From Mycobacterium palustre (lineage in GTDB: Bacteria > Actinomycetota > Actinomycetes > Mycobacteriales > Mycobacteriaceae), in assembly GCF_002101785.1 (NCBI RefSeq), contig NZ_LQPJ01000101.1, positions 1-64,000 of the forward strand: a stretch of DNA of 64,000 nt. The letters are read 5' to 3'. The notes under the pieces were generated by a model that saw nothing but the letters and a program-made list of their open reading frames with translations, had not been told where the DNA came from and searched no databases. The translations under genes and the position numbers were made by a program. The number at the start of each line of letters is the position of its first letter. Position 1 is the stretch's first letter. Shown piece after piece: positions 7,972-18,448 of the stretch.

Positions 7972-8283
7972 CGTTGCGATTCCTTACTTGTAGAACCACC
8001 ACGGCGCTCTGCCGCCTGGGTACAACGGTGACAGCATTTGCGGCAGCGCGCTACTCGAACGATGCTGTTTTTCAAGGAAAAAGGATCGCCGCCCGTGTGG
8101 CACCCATGCCCCAAACGCTCCCCAGCGTTGCCGCCCGCTATGGGCGGAGCCTCCGCGAGCTTCCTTCCGGCGTGACAAGAGGACACGACCGCGGCGGCTC
8201 GGACCTGCGCCGCTCTAGTGGGCGCGGAGCTGCGACGAAATCACTCCATCGTAGAATCGTCGTGGCTCTTCGAGCCGCCCCCG
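7972..8283. other. Intergenic region without a recognised gene
   Basis: About 310 bases between the small secreted protein and the tRNA. No ORF with a ribosome binding site or recognisable protein was seen. The right end holds a plausible tRNA promoter. Confidence 0.6.
8252..8257 (+). promoter_or_regulatory. Likely -10 box of the tRNA-Thr gene
   Basis: TAGAAT lies 27 bases before the first base of the tRNA and fits the mycobacterial -10 consensus TAnnnT. No convincing -35 box was found. Confidence 0.4.
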
Positions 8284-8359
8284 GCCGCGTTAGCTCAGTT
8301 GGTAGAGCGTCGCTCTTGTAAAGCGGATGTCGAGAGTTCGAGTCTCTCACGCGGCTCCA
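8284..8359 (+). tRNA. tRNA-Thr (anticodon UGU)
   Basis: A full cloverleaf can be drawn. The acceptor stem pairs GCCGCGT (8284-8290) with ACGCGGC (8349-8355); the D arm is GCTC/GAGC. The anticodon stem TCGCT/AGCGG surrounds the loop CTTGTAA with anticodon TGT, and the T arm is GAGAG-TTCGAGT-CTCTC. The discriminator base is T and the CCA end is encoded at 8357-8359. It reads ACA (and other ACN) threonine codons. Confidence 0.95.
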
Positions 8360-8600
8360 TTCCTGTCGGCGCTGACGGATAGCGTCGTGTGGTGGTACGG
8401 AGCCGTCGCGGCTGCGGCGTCGACTTCGACGGCCGCCGGCCAAAAGTTCTCTGTATCAATGCATGCCAGCAGTCAGACAGTCGCCGCCGGTTGCTGTTAG
8501 AGGCCTGGCTCGAGACCGGAGTCTGGGCTCGCACGTCCTACCAAGGCCACCACGTCCGCGACTACCCAGGCGAGTGCTCCACCACTGAGCAGCTAACCGG

Positions 8601-9329
8601 TCACTCCTCGCTTTCGATGATGCGCGTGGAGCGCACGGTGCGCGACGACGGACGCCGGCCGGGGCGGCGACCCGGAAGCGGGATGCGATCGGCGATGTTG
8701 CTCAGCGGGTTGACCACCATGGTCAACCCCAGGACCGCGTCCTGCAGGGTGGCGATCGCGGGCTCCAGCGCTTCCATTCCGGGCGTCAGCCGGGCCAGGG
8801 TGTCGGCGACGTCGGCCAGCTGGTCCAGCGGACCGTTCTTCGCGGTCAGCTTGTCGATCAGCCCGCCCTCCGCGAGCAGCCGGTCGGCCAGCCCGTCCTC
8901 CGCCAAGAGCCGCTCGATCAACCCGTCCTCGTCCAGCAGCCGATCGGCCAGCCCGCCGGGCTGCAGCGCGCGCTGCAACCCGCCGCCCTCCGCGGTCAGG
9001 CGGTCCAGCAAACCGCCCTCCGACGTCAATAGGTCGACCACCCCGCCCGGGCGCAGCAGGCGGTCCAACGGCCCGTCGGGTGCCACGGCGCGCCCGAGCG
9101 GGGCGTCGTCGTCCATCAGCCGGGCCAGCCGGTTGGCGCGCACGATCGCCTCGTCGATTCCCAGCATCGAGGCGACCGCGTTCGAACCGGATCCCGCCTC
9201 GACCTCCCCGACGGCGCGCTTGGCGACCCCCACCGCCGCCGAGGCGACGCTTAGGCTCGCGTCGGCGGCGGCGAGCCCGATCCGTGCGGGAGCCGTCGCG
9301 AGCGCGACGAGGCCCTTGGCGAAATCCAT
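8601..9329 (-). CDS. Leu-rich repeat-like protein upstream of phoP (Rv0756c-like)
   Basis: 242 residues from the ATG at 9329. Residues about 85-180 are built of 8- to 11-residue units of the form DGLxDRLLAEGG, repeated around ten times, which should make amphipathic helices. The N-terminus is Ala-rich and the C-terminus basic ('PGRRPGRRPSSR'). No signal peptide or enzyme motif is seen. The position, divergent from phoP, matches Rv0756c in M. tuberculosis, a protein of unknown function. Confidence 0.72.
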   Translation of the reverse strand: MDFAKGLVALATAPARIGLAAADASLSVASAAVGVAKRAVGEVEAGSGSNAVASMLGIDEAIVRANRLARLMDDDAPLGRAVAPDGPLDRLLRPGGVVDLLTSEGGLLDRLTAEGGGLQRALQPGGLADRLLDEDGLIERLLAEDGLADRLLAEGGLIDKLTAKNGPLDQLADVADTLARLTPGMEALEPAIATLQDAVLGLTMVVNPLSNIADRIPLPGRRPGRRPSSRTVRSTRIIESEE

Positions 9330-9395
9330 GTCAGCGAGTCTATTCGCGACGCGCCCTGTGACCGGGACCATTCCAAGCGGATGCGATGATGGCTG

Positions 9396-9412
9396 GCAGA
9401 CTGTTAGCAGAC
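9396..9412 (+). promoter_or_regulatory. Possible PhoP direct repeat upstream of phoP
   Basis: GCAGAC occurs at 9396-9401 and 9407-9412, an 11-bp period. PhoP of mycobacteria binds two 7-bp direct repeats with a 4-bp spacer, which is also an 11-bp period, and autoregulates its gene. The bases match the published TCACAGC repeat poorly, so this rests on spacing and position. Confidence 0.3.
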
Positions 9413-9446
9413 GACTACCACCTAGCTTTCAGGGACCCCACAATAA

Positions 9447-9465
9447 TTGGGAAGGCGTCTCCCAA
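9447..9465 (+). promoter_or_regulatory. Hairpin in the phoP leader
   Basis: TTGGGA at 9447-9452 and TCCCAA at 9460-9465 form a perfect 6-bp inverted repeat with a 7-base loop, 26 bases upstream of the phoP start codon. It could be an operator half-site pair or a leader RNA hairpin. Confidence 0.4.
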
Positions 9466-9490
9466 CTGGTTCAAACAAAGGACAGACCGC

Positions 9491-10210
9491 ATGACCGCCG
9501 CCACCCCGAGCGAGACCAAACCGGAGGCTCGTGTCCTCGTCGTGGACGACGAGGCCAACATCGTCGAACTGCTCTCCGTCAGCCTCAAGTTCCAGGGGTT
9601 TGAGGTCCACACCGCCACCAATGGCGCCCAGGCCCTCGACCGCGCCCGCGACGCCCGGCCCGACGCGGTCATCCTCGACGTGATGATGCCCGGCATGGAC
9701 GGCTTCGGCGTGCTGCGCCGGCTGCGCGCCGACGGCATCGACGCCCCGGCGTTGTTCCTGACGGCCCGCGACTCCCTGCAGGACAAGATCGCCGGCCTGA
9801 CGCTCGGCGGCGACGACTACGTGACCAAACCGTTCAGCCTGGAAGAGGTCGTCGCCCGGCTGCGCGTGATCCTGCGCCGCGCCGGCAAGGGCGGAGTGGA
9901 GCCCCGCAATGCCCGGCTGAAATTCGCCGACATCGAGCTCGACGAAGAAACCCACGAGGTGTGGAAGGCCGGCGAACCGGTCTCGTTGTCGCCCACCGAG
10001 TTCACGTTGCTGCGCTACTTCGTGATCAACGCGGGCACCGTGTTGAGCAAACCGAAAATCCTCGACCACGTCTGGCGTTACGACTTCGGCGGCGACGTCA
10101 ACGTCGTCGAGTCCTACGTGTCGTATCTGCGGCGCAAGATCGACACCGGCGAAAAGCGGCTGTTGCACACGCTGCGCGGGGTCGGCTACGTGCTGCGGGA
10201 GCCGCGCTGA
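9491..10210 (+). CDS. phoP: Response regulator PhoP
   Basis: 239 residues, nearly identical in pattern to mycobacterial PhoP. The receiver domain (about 12-130) has the acidic pair 'VVDDE', the phospho-acceptor Asp63 in 'ILDVMMPGMDG', and the conserved Thr ('FLTARD') and Lys ('VTKPF'). The C-terminal OmpR/PhoB winged helix (about 145-239) includes 'LSPTEFTLLRYFV' and 'SYVSYLRRKID'. PhoP controls virulence lipid synthesis, pH response and ESX-1 secretion in M. tuberculosis. phoR follows after 26 bases, so they form one operon. The ATG at 9491 gives a slightly shorter N-terminus than the M. tuberculosis annotation. Confidence 0.96.
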   Translation: MTAATPSETKPEARVLVVDDEANIVELLSVSLKFQGFEVHTATNGAQALDRARDARPDAVILDVMMPGMDGFGVLRRLRADGIDAPALFLTARDSLQDKIAGLTLGGDDYVTKPFSLEEVVARLRVILRRAGKGGVEPRNARLKFADIELDEETHEVWKAGEPVSLSPTEFTLLRYFVINAGTVLSKPKILDHVWRYDFGGDVNVVESYVSYLRRKIDTGEKRLLHTLRGVGYVLREPR

Positions 10211-10236
10211 GCAGGCGCTTTCGGCAGGGTACGGAG

Positions 10237-11664
10237 ATGGCAACACAGGTTCGACGAGGAATGCCGCTACGGGTGGGGCTGGTGGCGGCCACCCTGGTGT
10301 TGGTGGCCTGCGGCCTGGTGGTCTCGGGCTTCGCCGTCACCTCGATCCTGCGGCAGGTCCTGGTCAGCCGCATCGACCAGACGCTGCTGGAAGCCTCGCG
10401 CGGCTGGGCGCAGGCGCCGCGGCGACAATTAGCAAACCCCTACGAGGGCCCGGACCCGGGCCGGCCGCCGTCGAAGTTCTACGTGCGCGGCATCGGCACC
10501 GACGGCACGCCATTCACCGCGATCAACGACCGCAACGCCGAACCGGCCCTGCCGCCCAACAACGACGTGGGCCCCAACCCGACGACGTTGCCCTCGGTCA
10601 ACGGGTCCAACATCGAGTGGCGGGCGGTTTCGGTGCGCGGGCCACACGGCCTGACCACGGTCGCGATCGACCTCTCGGACGTCCAGCACACCGTCAGCTC
10701 CCTGATGTGGCTGCAGATCGGCATCGGGGTGGCGGTGCTGGTGGTGGTCGGCATCGCCAGCTTCGTGGTGGTGCATCGCAGCCTGCGGCCGCTCACCGAG
10801 GTCGAGCAGACCGCCGCCGCGATCGCCGCCGGCCAGCTGGATCGCCGCGTTCCCGAGCGTGATCCCCGCACCGAGGTGGGCCGGCTTTCGTTGGCGCTCA
10901 ACGGGATGCTGACCCAGATCCAGCAGGCGTTGGCCTCCTCGGAGCTGTCGGCCGAGAAGGCCCGCGGTTCCGAGGAGCGGATGCGCCGGTTTATCACCGA
11001 CGCCAGCCACGAGCTGCGCACGCCACTGACCACCATCCGCGGCTTCGCCGAGCTGTACCGGCAGGGCGCCGCGCGCGACGTCGCCATGCTGCTGAGCCGG
11101 ATCGAAAGCGAGGCCAGCCGGATGGGCCTGCTGGTCGACGACCTGCTGCTGCTGGCCCGCCTCGATGTCCAGCGCCCGCTCGAAAACAATCGGGTGGACC
11201 TGCTGGCGCTCGCCAGCGACGCCGTCCACGACGCCCAGGCGACCGACCCCAACCGCACCACCACCATGGAGGTTTTCGACGGCCCCGGGACCCCGGAGGT
11301 CCTCGGCGACGAGCCACGGATCCGGCAGGTGCTAAGCAACCTATTGGCCAACGCCCTGCAGCACACCCCGCCGAGCGCCGACGTCATCGTGCGGGTCGGC
11401 ACCGAGGGCGACGACGCGGTGCTCGAGGTGGTCGACAAGGGTCCGGGGATGAGCCAGCAGGATGCGTCGCGGGTGTTCGAGCGGTTCTATCGCACCGACT
11501 CGTCGCGGGCGCGGGCCAGTGGCGGCACCGGGCTGGGGCTGTCCATCGTCGACTCGCTGGTGCGCGCGCACGGCGGCGCGGTCAGCGTGACGACCGCGCC
11601 CGGCGAGGGCTGCTGTTTCCGCGTGACGCTGCCCCGCGTGAGCGACGTGCCCGCGACCGTCTAG
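10237..11664 (+). CDS. phoR: Sensor histidine kinase PhoR
   Basis: 475 residues. Two membrane segments (about 15-37 and 156-180) enclose an extracytoplasmic sensor region rich in Pro and Asn. A HAMP segment follows, then the dimerisation domain with the phospho-accepting His258 in '[18 protein letters not shown]', and the ATPase domain with N box '[10 protein letters not shown]', 'VDKGPGMS' and '[10 protein letters not shown]'. It phosphorylates PhoP. Its TAG stop interlocks with the TAG of the convergent HIT gene in the four bases CTAG at 11661-11664, so transcription of each gene runs into the other. Confidence 0.96.
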   Translation: MATQVRRGMPLRVGLVAATLVLVACGLVVSGFAVTSILRQVLVSRIDQTLLEASRGWAQAPRRQLANPYEGPDPGRPPSKFYVRGIGTDGTPFTAINDRNAEPALPPNNDVGPNPTTLPSVNGSNIEWRAVSVRGPHGLTTVAIDLSDVQHTVSSLMWLQIGIGVAVLVVVGIASFVVVHRSLRPLTEVEQTAAAIAAGQLDRRVPERDPRTEVGRLSLALNGMLTQIQQALASSELSAEKARGSEERMRRFITDASHELRTPLTTIRGFAELYRQGAARDVAMLLSRIESEASRMGLLVDDLLLLARLDVQRPLENNRVDLLALASDAVHDAQATDPNRTTTMEVFDGPGTPEVLGDEPRIRQVLSNLLANALQHTPPSADVIVRVGTEGDDAVLEVVDKGPGMSQQDASRVFERFYRTDSSRARASGGTGLGLSIVDSLVRAHGGAVSVTTAPGEGCCFRVTLPRVSDVPATV

Positions 11665-12068
11665 CCGGTCAGTTGTGCCAGCGCGGCCTTGATCTTGGCC
11701 TGCGCCTGGTCCAGCGAGTCTGGTGACGGGTTGCGGTCGACGTTGGCGAAACCAAAGTCGCTCAGGCTGCGGGTCGGGAAGACGTGCACGTGCAGGTGGG
11801 GCACCTCCAGCCCGGCGATGATCAGCCCGGCCCGTTCGGTCCGGAACGCCTTGCATACGGCCTTGCCGATCAGCTGGCTGACCTCCATGACGCGGGCGAA
11901 GACCGCGCCGTCGACGTCCTGCCACTGATCGATCTCGGCGCGCGGCACCACAAGCGTGTGCCCCTGGGTCATCGGCTCGATCGTCAGGAACGCGACGATG
12001 TCGTCGTCCTCGTAGACGAAGCGGCCGGGAAGTTCACGGTTGATGATCTTGGTGAAGATCGACGCCAT
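11661..12068 (-). CDS. HIT-family nucleotide hydrolase (Rv0759c-like)
   Basis: 135 residues, the usual length of a HIT protein. '[17 protein letters not shown]' is the nucleotide-binding region, and the histidine triad 'HLHVHVFP' lies near residue 97. These proteins split nucleoside phosphoramidates or dinucleotides such as AppA, releasing AMP. It is convergent with and overlaps phoR by four bases. Confidence 0.92.
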   Translation of the reverse strand: MASIFTKIINRELPGRFVYEDDDIVAFLTIEPMTQGHTLVVPRAEIDQWQDVDGAVFARVMEVSQLIGKAVCKAFRTERAGLIIAGLEVPHLHVHVFPTRSLSDFGFANVDRNPSPDSLDQAQAKIKAALAQLTG

Positions 12069-12151
12069 GGCCCCAGCATATGTGCGCCGACATCGCCGCC
12101 ACGGCCGCGGTCGCCGTCGACACCGTCGTTGCGGGAGGGGCTGGGGGCCTC

Positions 12152-12183
12152 GAGTGAGCGACTCGCGCTGGAGTCGCTCACTC
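12152..12183 (-). terminator. 13-bp stem hairpin at the 3' end of the SnoaL-like gene
   Basis: GAGTGAGCGACTC at 12152-12164 and its exact complement at 12171-12183 leave a 6-base loop. The stem includes the stop codon (12178-12180) of the leftward SnoaL-like gene, so it is well placed as its terminator. It may also stop readthrough toward the HIT gene. No T run is present. Confidence 0.7.
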
Positions 12184-12606
12184 CTCCTTGCCGAATTTCA
12201 TGCCCTCGAGGTTCCAGTAGCCGCGCATGTTGGTGATCAGCCCGGCGTCGTTGACCTTGTAGGTGAACACGCCGCGCACCTCGCTGGTGATGCCGCCCTC
12301 AAACCTGCTGCGCAAGACCAAGATATGGGCGATTTCGTCGGGCGAACTCGACGGGAACGTCTCCTCGCAGGTGATGGTCAGCTGGTTGGCCGCGATGTTG
12401 TTGTCATAGAACCCCGCCACGGCCTCCTTGCCCTTGACACCTTCGCCGTCGGGGTTGGTGACGGACTTGCCGATCGGGTCCTCGATGACGACGTCGTCGG
12501 CCATCAGCGCGAGCCAGCCCTCGCGGTCGTGGGCCTGCACGCAGCGCCACGAGTTCTGCGACGCGCTCAGGGCGGGGGAGGCTTGAGACTGCGCGGTTTC
12601 GGTCAT
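12178..12606 (-). CDS. SnoaL/ketosteroid isomerase-like protein (Rv0760c-like)
   Basis: 142 residues with the NTF2-like fold pattern: '[19 protein letters not shown]' near the start, '[13 protein letters not shown]' in the middle and '[20 protein letters not shown]' at the end. The M. tuberculosis counterpart Rv0760c has a known steroid-isomerase-like fold and binds steroids, but its reaction is unproven. It sits downstream of the adhB/cyp51/cyp123 genes, fitting a role in sterol or steroid-like lipid metabolism (inference). The start is supported by AGGAG about eight bases upstream. Confidence 0.85.
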   Translation of the reverse strand: MTETAQSQASPALSASQNSWRCVQAHDREGWLALMADDVVIEDPIGKSVTNPDGEGVKGKEAVAGFYDNNIAANQLTITCEETFPSSSPDEIAHILVLRSRFEGGITSEVRGVFTYKVNDAGLITNMRGYWNLEGMKFGKEE

Positions 12607-12665
12607 CTTTCTTCTCCTGTCTGTAGATCGCGCACGCGGCGCGCGCGCCTCGGCGGGCGTGAACA

Positions 12666-12947
12666 TCACGGCTTCGCGAGTGAACCGCTCGACGACGGCC
12701 CGCACGTGCACGGTGACGCCGAGTCGGTCCGGGCGATCCATATGCTCGGTCTTGCGCGGGTTGGCCACTTCGGAGGAATGTCTTTGGCGCCCAACGCGAT
12801 CAGCCCCGCCCCGCCCCCGGCGCGCGCGGCGAAGTGGTCGCGGGTGCTTCGCGAGGGCGGCCCTTCGGGTGTGCCATACATCGTCGGCATCGGCGACATG
12901 ACCACCCGGTTGCGCACCGCCGCGGCGCCGATTCGTCTCGGCACCAA
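12666..12947 (-). pseudogene. N-terminal relic of an Old Yellow Enzyme-type flavin oxidoreductase
   Basis: Reading leftward from 12947 gives 'RRIGAAAVRNRVVMSPMPTM', then 'TRDHFAARAGGGAGLIALGA'. These match the FMN-binding start of Old Yellow Enzyme proteins (IG...RNR...P...., AARA.GG.GLI..GA). After about 65 residues the similarity fades into unrelated Pro/Thr/Ser-rich sequence and the remaining ~300 residues of the barrel are missing. The relic fills the 384-base gap between adhB and the SnoaL-like gene. It probably marks a lost reductase gene of the same operon. Confidence 0.65.
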
Positions 12948-12990
12948 CAGATTTGCCGAAGCCGGCGCTCACCGGCCCACCTACGGCCGG

Positions 12991-14118
12991 TTACCGATCG
13001 GCGTCGGTGTAGCGGATGACACCGCGAATGTTCTTGCCGTCCAGCATATCCTGGTAGCCGTCGTTGATCTGCTCCAGCCGGTACTGGCGGGTGATCATGT
13101 CGTCCAGGTTGAGCTTGCCGGCCTTGTACATCGACAGCAGCTGCGGGATGTCGTACTGGGGGTTGCCGCCGCCGAAGATGGTGCCCTGCAGGTTCTTTTG
13201 CATCAGGGTCAGCATCGCCAGGTTCAGCGTCACGTTGGTGTCCAACAGGCTGCCGATGGCCGTCAGCACGCAGGTGCCGCCCTTGGCGGTGATGTTGAGG
13301 TAGGCGTCGACGTCGGCGCCGTGCAGCTCGCCGACGGTGACCACTACCTTGTGGGCCATCAGGCCGTAGGTGACCTCGGCGATGCCGGCCAGCGCGGCGT
13401 TGATGTCGGGGTAGACGTGTGTGGCGCCGAATTTCAGCGCCTGGTCACGCTTCCACTCGATCGGGTCGATCGCGAACACGTAGCGCGCACCGGAGGCGAC
13501 CGCGCCCTGCAGCGCCGCCATGCCGACCCCCCCGACGCCGACGATGGCGACGTCCTGACCCGGCCGGATGTCGGCGGTGCGCACCGCCGAACCGTAGCCG
13601 GTGGTGACGCCGCAGCCGACCAGCGCGGCCACCTCGAACGGGACCGACGGGTCGATCTTCACCACCGAGCTGCGGTGCACGACCATGTACGGCGAGAAGG
13701 TGCCCAGCAGCGTCATCGGGTAGACGTTTTGGCCCCGGGCCTGGATGCGGAAGGTGCCGTCGGACACCGCGGCCCCGCCCAGCAGCCCCGCGCCCAGATC
13801 ACACAGGTTGCGCAGCCCGGCCTGACACGTCGCGCACATCCCACACGACGGGATGAACGACAACACCACGTGGTCGCCGGGGGCGATGTCCTCCACGCCG
13901 GGGCCCACCTCGGTGACGATGCCGGCGCCCTCGTGGCCGCCGAGGACCGGGAAGCCTGCCATCGGGATGCCGCCGGTGACCAGGTGGTGGTCGGAGTGGC
14001 ACATGCCCGCCGCTTCCATCTGGATCTTGACCTCGTGCGCCTGCGGGTCACCGATCTCGATCTCCTCGATCGACCACGGCTGGTTGAACTCCCAGATCAG
14101 CGCGCCTTTTGTCTTCAT
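12991..14118 (-). CDS. adhB: Zinc-containing NDMA-type alcohol dehydrogenase
   Basis: 375 residues. The catalytic-zinc region 'GMCHSDHHLVTGG' and 'LGGHEGAG', the structural-zinc Cys cluster C-x2-C-x2-C-x7-C ('CGMCATCQAGLRNLC') and the Rossmann motif 'VGVGGVGMAALQGA' are all present. The sequence type is that of actinobacterial class III-like alcohol dehydrogenases with tightly bound NAD; gene order equals Rv0761c (adhB). The start follows GGAGG. It probably oxidises a sterol- or lipid-derived alcohol in the same pathway as the P450s upstream (inference). Confidence 0.9.
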   Translation of the reverse strand: MKTKGALIWEFNQPWSIEEIEIGDPQAHEVKIQMEAAGMCHSDHHLVTGGIPMAGFPVLGGHEGAGIVTEVGPGVEDIAPGDHVVLSFIPSCGMCATCQAGLRNLCDLGAGLLGGAAVSDGTFRIQARGQNVYPMTLLGTFSPYMVVHRSSVVKIDPSVPFEVAALVGCGVTTGYGSAVRTADIRPGQDVAIVGVGGVGMAALQGAVASGARYVFAIDPIEWKRDQALKFGATHVYPDINAALAGIAEVTYGLMAHKVVVTVGELHGADVDAYLNITAKGGTCVLTAIGSLLDTNVTLNLAMLTLMQKNLQGTIFGGGNPQYDIPQLLSMYKAGKLNLDDMITRQYRLEQINDGYQDMLDGKNIRGVIRYTDADR

Positions 14119-14189
14119 TTACAACCTCCATTAGCAAGGTCTGACCGAAACACCGGCATGACGGCCGGTCAAGGCACCGACGGCATTTT

Positions 14190-14203
14190 TAGAACCTGTT
14201 CTC
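14190..14203. promoter_or_regulatory. KstR-like inverted repeat upstream of adhB
   Basis: AGAAC-CT-GTTCT is a perfect inverted repeat 73-85 bases upstream of the adhB start. It fits TnnAACnnGTTnnA, the motif of the cholesterol-catabolism repressor KstR, except for the last base (C instead of A). It suggests that adhB and the SnoaL-like gene may have their own sterol-responsive promoter. Confidence 0.45.
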
Positions 14204-14278
14204 GTTCGTCAGGCCATTATGACGTGCGTCACCAGGCCGTGGGCAAGCGGGGGACCACCAACCGGTCGGGAGGCCGCG

Positions 14279-14823
14279 TCACCAGATCGGCACCGGCGCC
14301 TCGCCGATCGGGTAATAGCCGGGCAGCTTCTCTCCGGCGAGGCTGCGCTCGATGCGCTTCTGCATGCCCGCGCTCAGATCGCCGGACTCGATGAGCTTGG
14401 CGAACATCTTCGAGACGTGACCAAAGTCGAAGAAGTCACGCTGCCATTCGATGAGCCCGTCGCCATTCAAGCGGAACCAGCTGCCGCCGATGCCGTAGAT
14501 CTCGTCCCGGGTGCCGTCGGCCTTGTTGACGATCTGCTTCCAGAAGCCGACGATCTCGCCCTGCTTCTCGTCGATGAGCACCTTCTGGTACTCGTAGATC
14601 CAATTCTCCAGGCCCTCCATCTCCAGGCCGAGCGCGACATCGCGGATCTCGTCGACGCCCACGCACATCACGTCCTCTTTGGGGCCGATGTTCCAGCCGT
14701 AGGTGGCGTCCTCGGCGTAAAAGTCGGCCAGCGGCCGCCAGTCACCGGCTTTTTCGCAGTCCTTATTGGCCCGCAGCCAGCGGTCGACCCATGCCTCGAG
14801 TGCCTCGCGGGAGTGTGACGCCA

Positions 14824-14824
<1 letters not shown>
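14279..14824 (-). CDS. SnoaL-like protein (Rv0762c-like)
   Basis: 181 residues. 'DWRPLADFYAEDATYGWNI' and 'GIGGSWFRLNGDGLIEWQRD' are typical of large NTF2/SnoaL-like proteins. No catalytic assignment is possible. Its ATG shares one base with the TGA of the ferredoxin gene (TGATG), so translation is coupled. The place in the cyp51 operon suggests work on the same substrate (inference). About 160 bases separate it from adhB, and a KstR-like repeat lies in that gap. Confidence 0.82.
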
Positions 14825-16393
<1,569 letters not shown>

Positions 16394-16397
<4 letters not shown>

Positions 16398-17221
16398 TGT
16401 CCTGGCATCCCCTCTTTGCCCAGTGCGAGCTTGTGGCGATCCTTCTTGTCGGCCAACGGGGCTTCGGGCTGCAGCTCCATGTTCGCGACGAAGCCCCCGC
16501 GTGGCGTCTCGGCGACGAACGCGATGGCGCGGGCCAAATCCGACGCGCGCAGGAAGTAGTCGTGGCGCGCCTGGCCCCATTTGGCCCAGTCCTCGAGCGC
16601 GGGGCCGATCTTGTCGGCGGGCAAGCTCCAGCCCATCCCCGTCTTGGTGGGCCCGGGATGCACGATCGACGCGCGCACGCCGGTGCCCTCGAGCTCCATC
16701 TGCAGGTTGGTGACCATCGCGACGAGCCCGGCCTTGGCGGCCCCGTACGCCCCCATGTGCGGGCGCTGGCGCAGCGCGACGTCGGAGCCGACGAAGATCA
16801 GGTCGCCGCGTTGCCGCTCGAGCATTCCGGGCAGCACCGCGCCGGCCAGCCGGTTCGCGCCGACGAGGTGGATCTGCAGCTGCGAGTCGAACTCGTCGGT
16901 GCTGATCTCGGCGAGCTTGCCGAAGTAGGTGTCGCCCGCGCCGGCCACCAGCACCTCGATGTCGCCCAGCGCTTCGACCGACTGCGCGACAAAGGATTTC
17001 ACCGAGTTCGGGTCGGTGACGTCGAGGTGGAACCCGACCGCCTCGCCGCCTTCGGCGTTGATCTTGCCGACGATTTCGTCGAGCCTTTCGACCCGGCGGG
17101 CGCCCAGGGCGACCGGGAAGCCGCGCGCCGCCAGTTCGATGGCGGTGGCCTCCCCGATGCCGGACGAGGCACCGGCGACGATCGCCGGCCGGCGTTCGGG
17201 AAGGGGGTCAAAGCGGGGCAT
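16394..17221 (-). CDS. Short-chain dehydrogenase/reductase (Rv0765c-like)
   Basis: 275 residues. The coenzyme motif 'GASSGIGEATAIELAARG' lies near residue 18, and the active-site YxxxK is in 'GAYGAAKAG', preceded by a Ser in 'FVGSDVA'. It is a classical NAD(P)-dependent SDR. It sits between cyp123 (one-base boundary) and cyp51 (four-base overlap), and probably acts on the P450 products. Confidence 0.9.
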
Positions 17222-18448
17222 TCAGCGGACCTCCACGCTCATGGGTAAATGAGCGAATCCGCGGACATTGCTCGAGTGGACGCGGACGGCGTTGGCCTCA
17301 TCCACTTGATATCCGCGGATTCGCTTGAACAACTCGGTGAGCGCGACCCGGGCCTCCATCCGCGCGAGATGCGCGCCCAGGCAGAAATGTGCGCCGCTAC
17401 CGAAACTCAAGAGTTTGGGCCCGATTTCGCGCCCGATCAGGTAGTCGTCAGGGTTATCGAAGACCCGCTCGTCGCGGTGGCCGGAGCCGGGCAGCAACAG
17501 CAGGACATCGCCCTCGGGAATCGTGGTGTCGTAGAGGGTAAGCTCTCCGACCACGGTGCGGGCGAGGATCTGGCTGGACGTGTCGTAGCGCAGCGTCTCC
17601 TCGACCCACAGCGGGACCCGCGACAGGTCGGTATAGACCGAGCCCAGTTGATCCGGGTTCTTGTGGCCCCAATATGCGGCGTTGGCAAGGAGTTTGGTGG
17701 TGGTCTCGTTGCCGGCGATCACCATCAGAAACATGAAGCCGAGCACTTCGTCGTCGGTGAGGCGGTCGCCGTCGATCTCGGCTTCCAGCAGCGCCGACGT
17801 CAGGTCATCCGTCGGCTTCTTGCGCCGCTCGGCCACCATCTGTTGGTAGTAGACGATCAGGTTGATGGAGGCCTCGACCGCCTCCGGCGGCACGTCGGTG
17901 ACCCCCTCCTCGCGGTGCATCACCCCGTCCGCCCAGGCCCGGACCTGGACTCGGTCCGGCTCCGGGACACCCATCAACTCGGAGATGACGTCCATGGGCA
18001 GCTTGCCGGCGAACTCGTCGACGTAGTCAACCGTCCCGCCCGCCGAAGACCGGGCCTTCTCCAGCATCGTGTCGAGGTGCTGCGTGGCGATCTCGGTGAC
18101 GCGCGGTTCCAGTTCGCGAATCCGCCTGGGCGTGAACCCCTTTGACACCAGCGTCCGCAGCCGCAGGTGTGCGGGGTCGTCCATGGCCAAAAAGCTCATC
18201 GTCTTCGACGCGTGCGGGCCGCGCGACGCCGGGTCCAACGAGACACCGTACTTATTGGAAAGCGTTGTGCTGTTGCGAAAGCCATGCAGCACGTCCCGGT
18301 GCCGCGACAGCGCCCAGAACTTCAGCTCGTCGTTGCGATACAGCGGGGCTTCGTCGCGCAGCCGCTTGTAGCAGGGATAGGGGTCCTCGTGGAAGTCGTA
18401 GTCGTAGGGGTCCAGCACCAGCTCGTGGTCGCCGACGCGCACGGTCAT
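17222..18448 (-). CDS. cyp123: Cytochrome P450 CYP123
   Basis: 408 residues. I-helix 'VIAGNETTTK', K-helix ETLR, and heme loop 'FGSGAHFCLGAH' are all intact. Gene order (Rv0766c) and length support CYP123, whose substrate is not established. It overlaps the end of the upstream tetR gene by four bases (ATGA), so the regulator and the P450 are on one transcript. Confidence 0.92.
   Translation of the reverse strand: MTVRVGDHELVLDPYDYDFHEDPYPCYKRLRDEAPLYRNDELKFWALSRHRDVLHGFRNSTTLSNKYGVSLDPASRGPHASKTMSFLAMDDPAHLRLRTLVSKGFTPRRIRELEPRVTEIATQHLDTMLEKARSSAGGTVDYVDEFAGKLPMDVISELMGVPEPDRVQVRAWADGVMHREEGVTDVPPEAVEASINLIVYYQQMVAERRKKPTDDLTSALLEAEIDGDRLTDDEVLGFMFLMVIAGNETTTKLLANAAYWGHKNPDQLGSVYTDLSRVPLWVEETLRYDTSSQILARTVVGELTLYDTTIPEGDVLLLLPGSGHRDERVFDNPDDYLIGREIGPKLLSFGSGAHFCLGAHLARMEARVALTELFKRIRGYQVDEANAVRVHSSNVRGFAHLPMSVEVR

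Noticed and set aside
8360..8600. Possible integration site after the tRNA-Thr gene
   Set aside because: No second copy of the tRNA 3' end, no integrase and no phage-like gene was seen in the following sequence.
12040..14394. A 784-codon ORF on the + strand
   Set aside because: It is a stop-free shadow opposite adhB, the SnoaL-like gene and the OYE relic. The composition is Arg/His/Gly-rich and it has no family pattern, as expected opposite a GC-rich coding strand.
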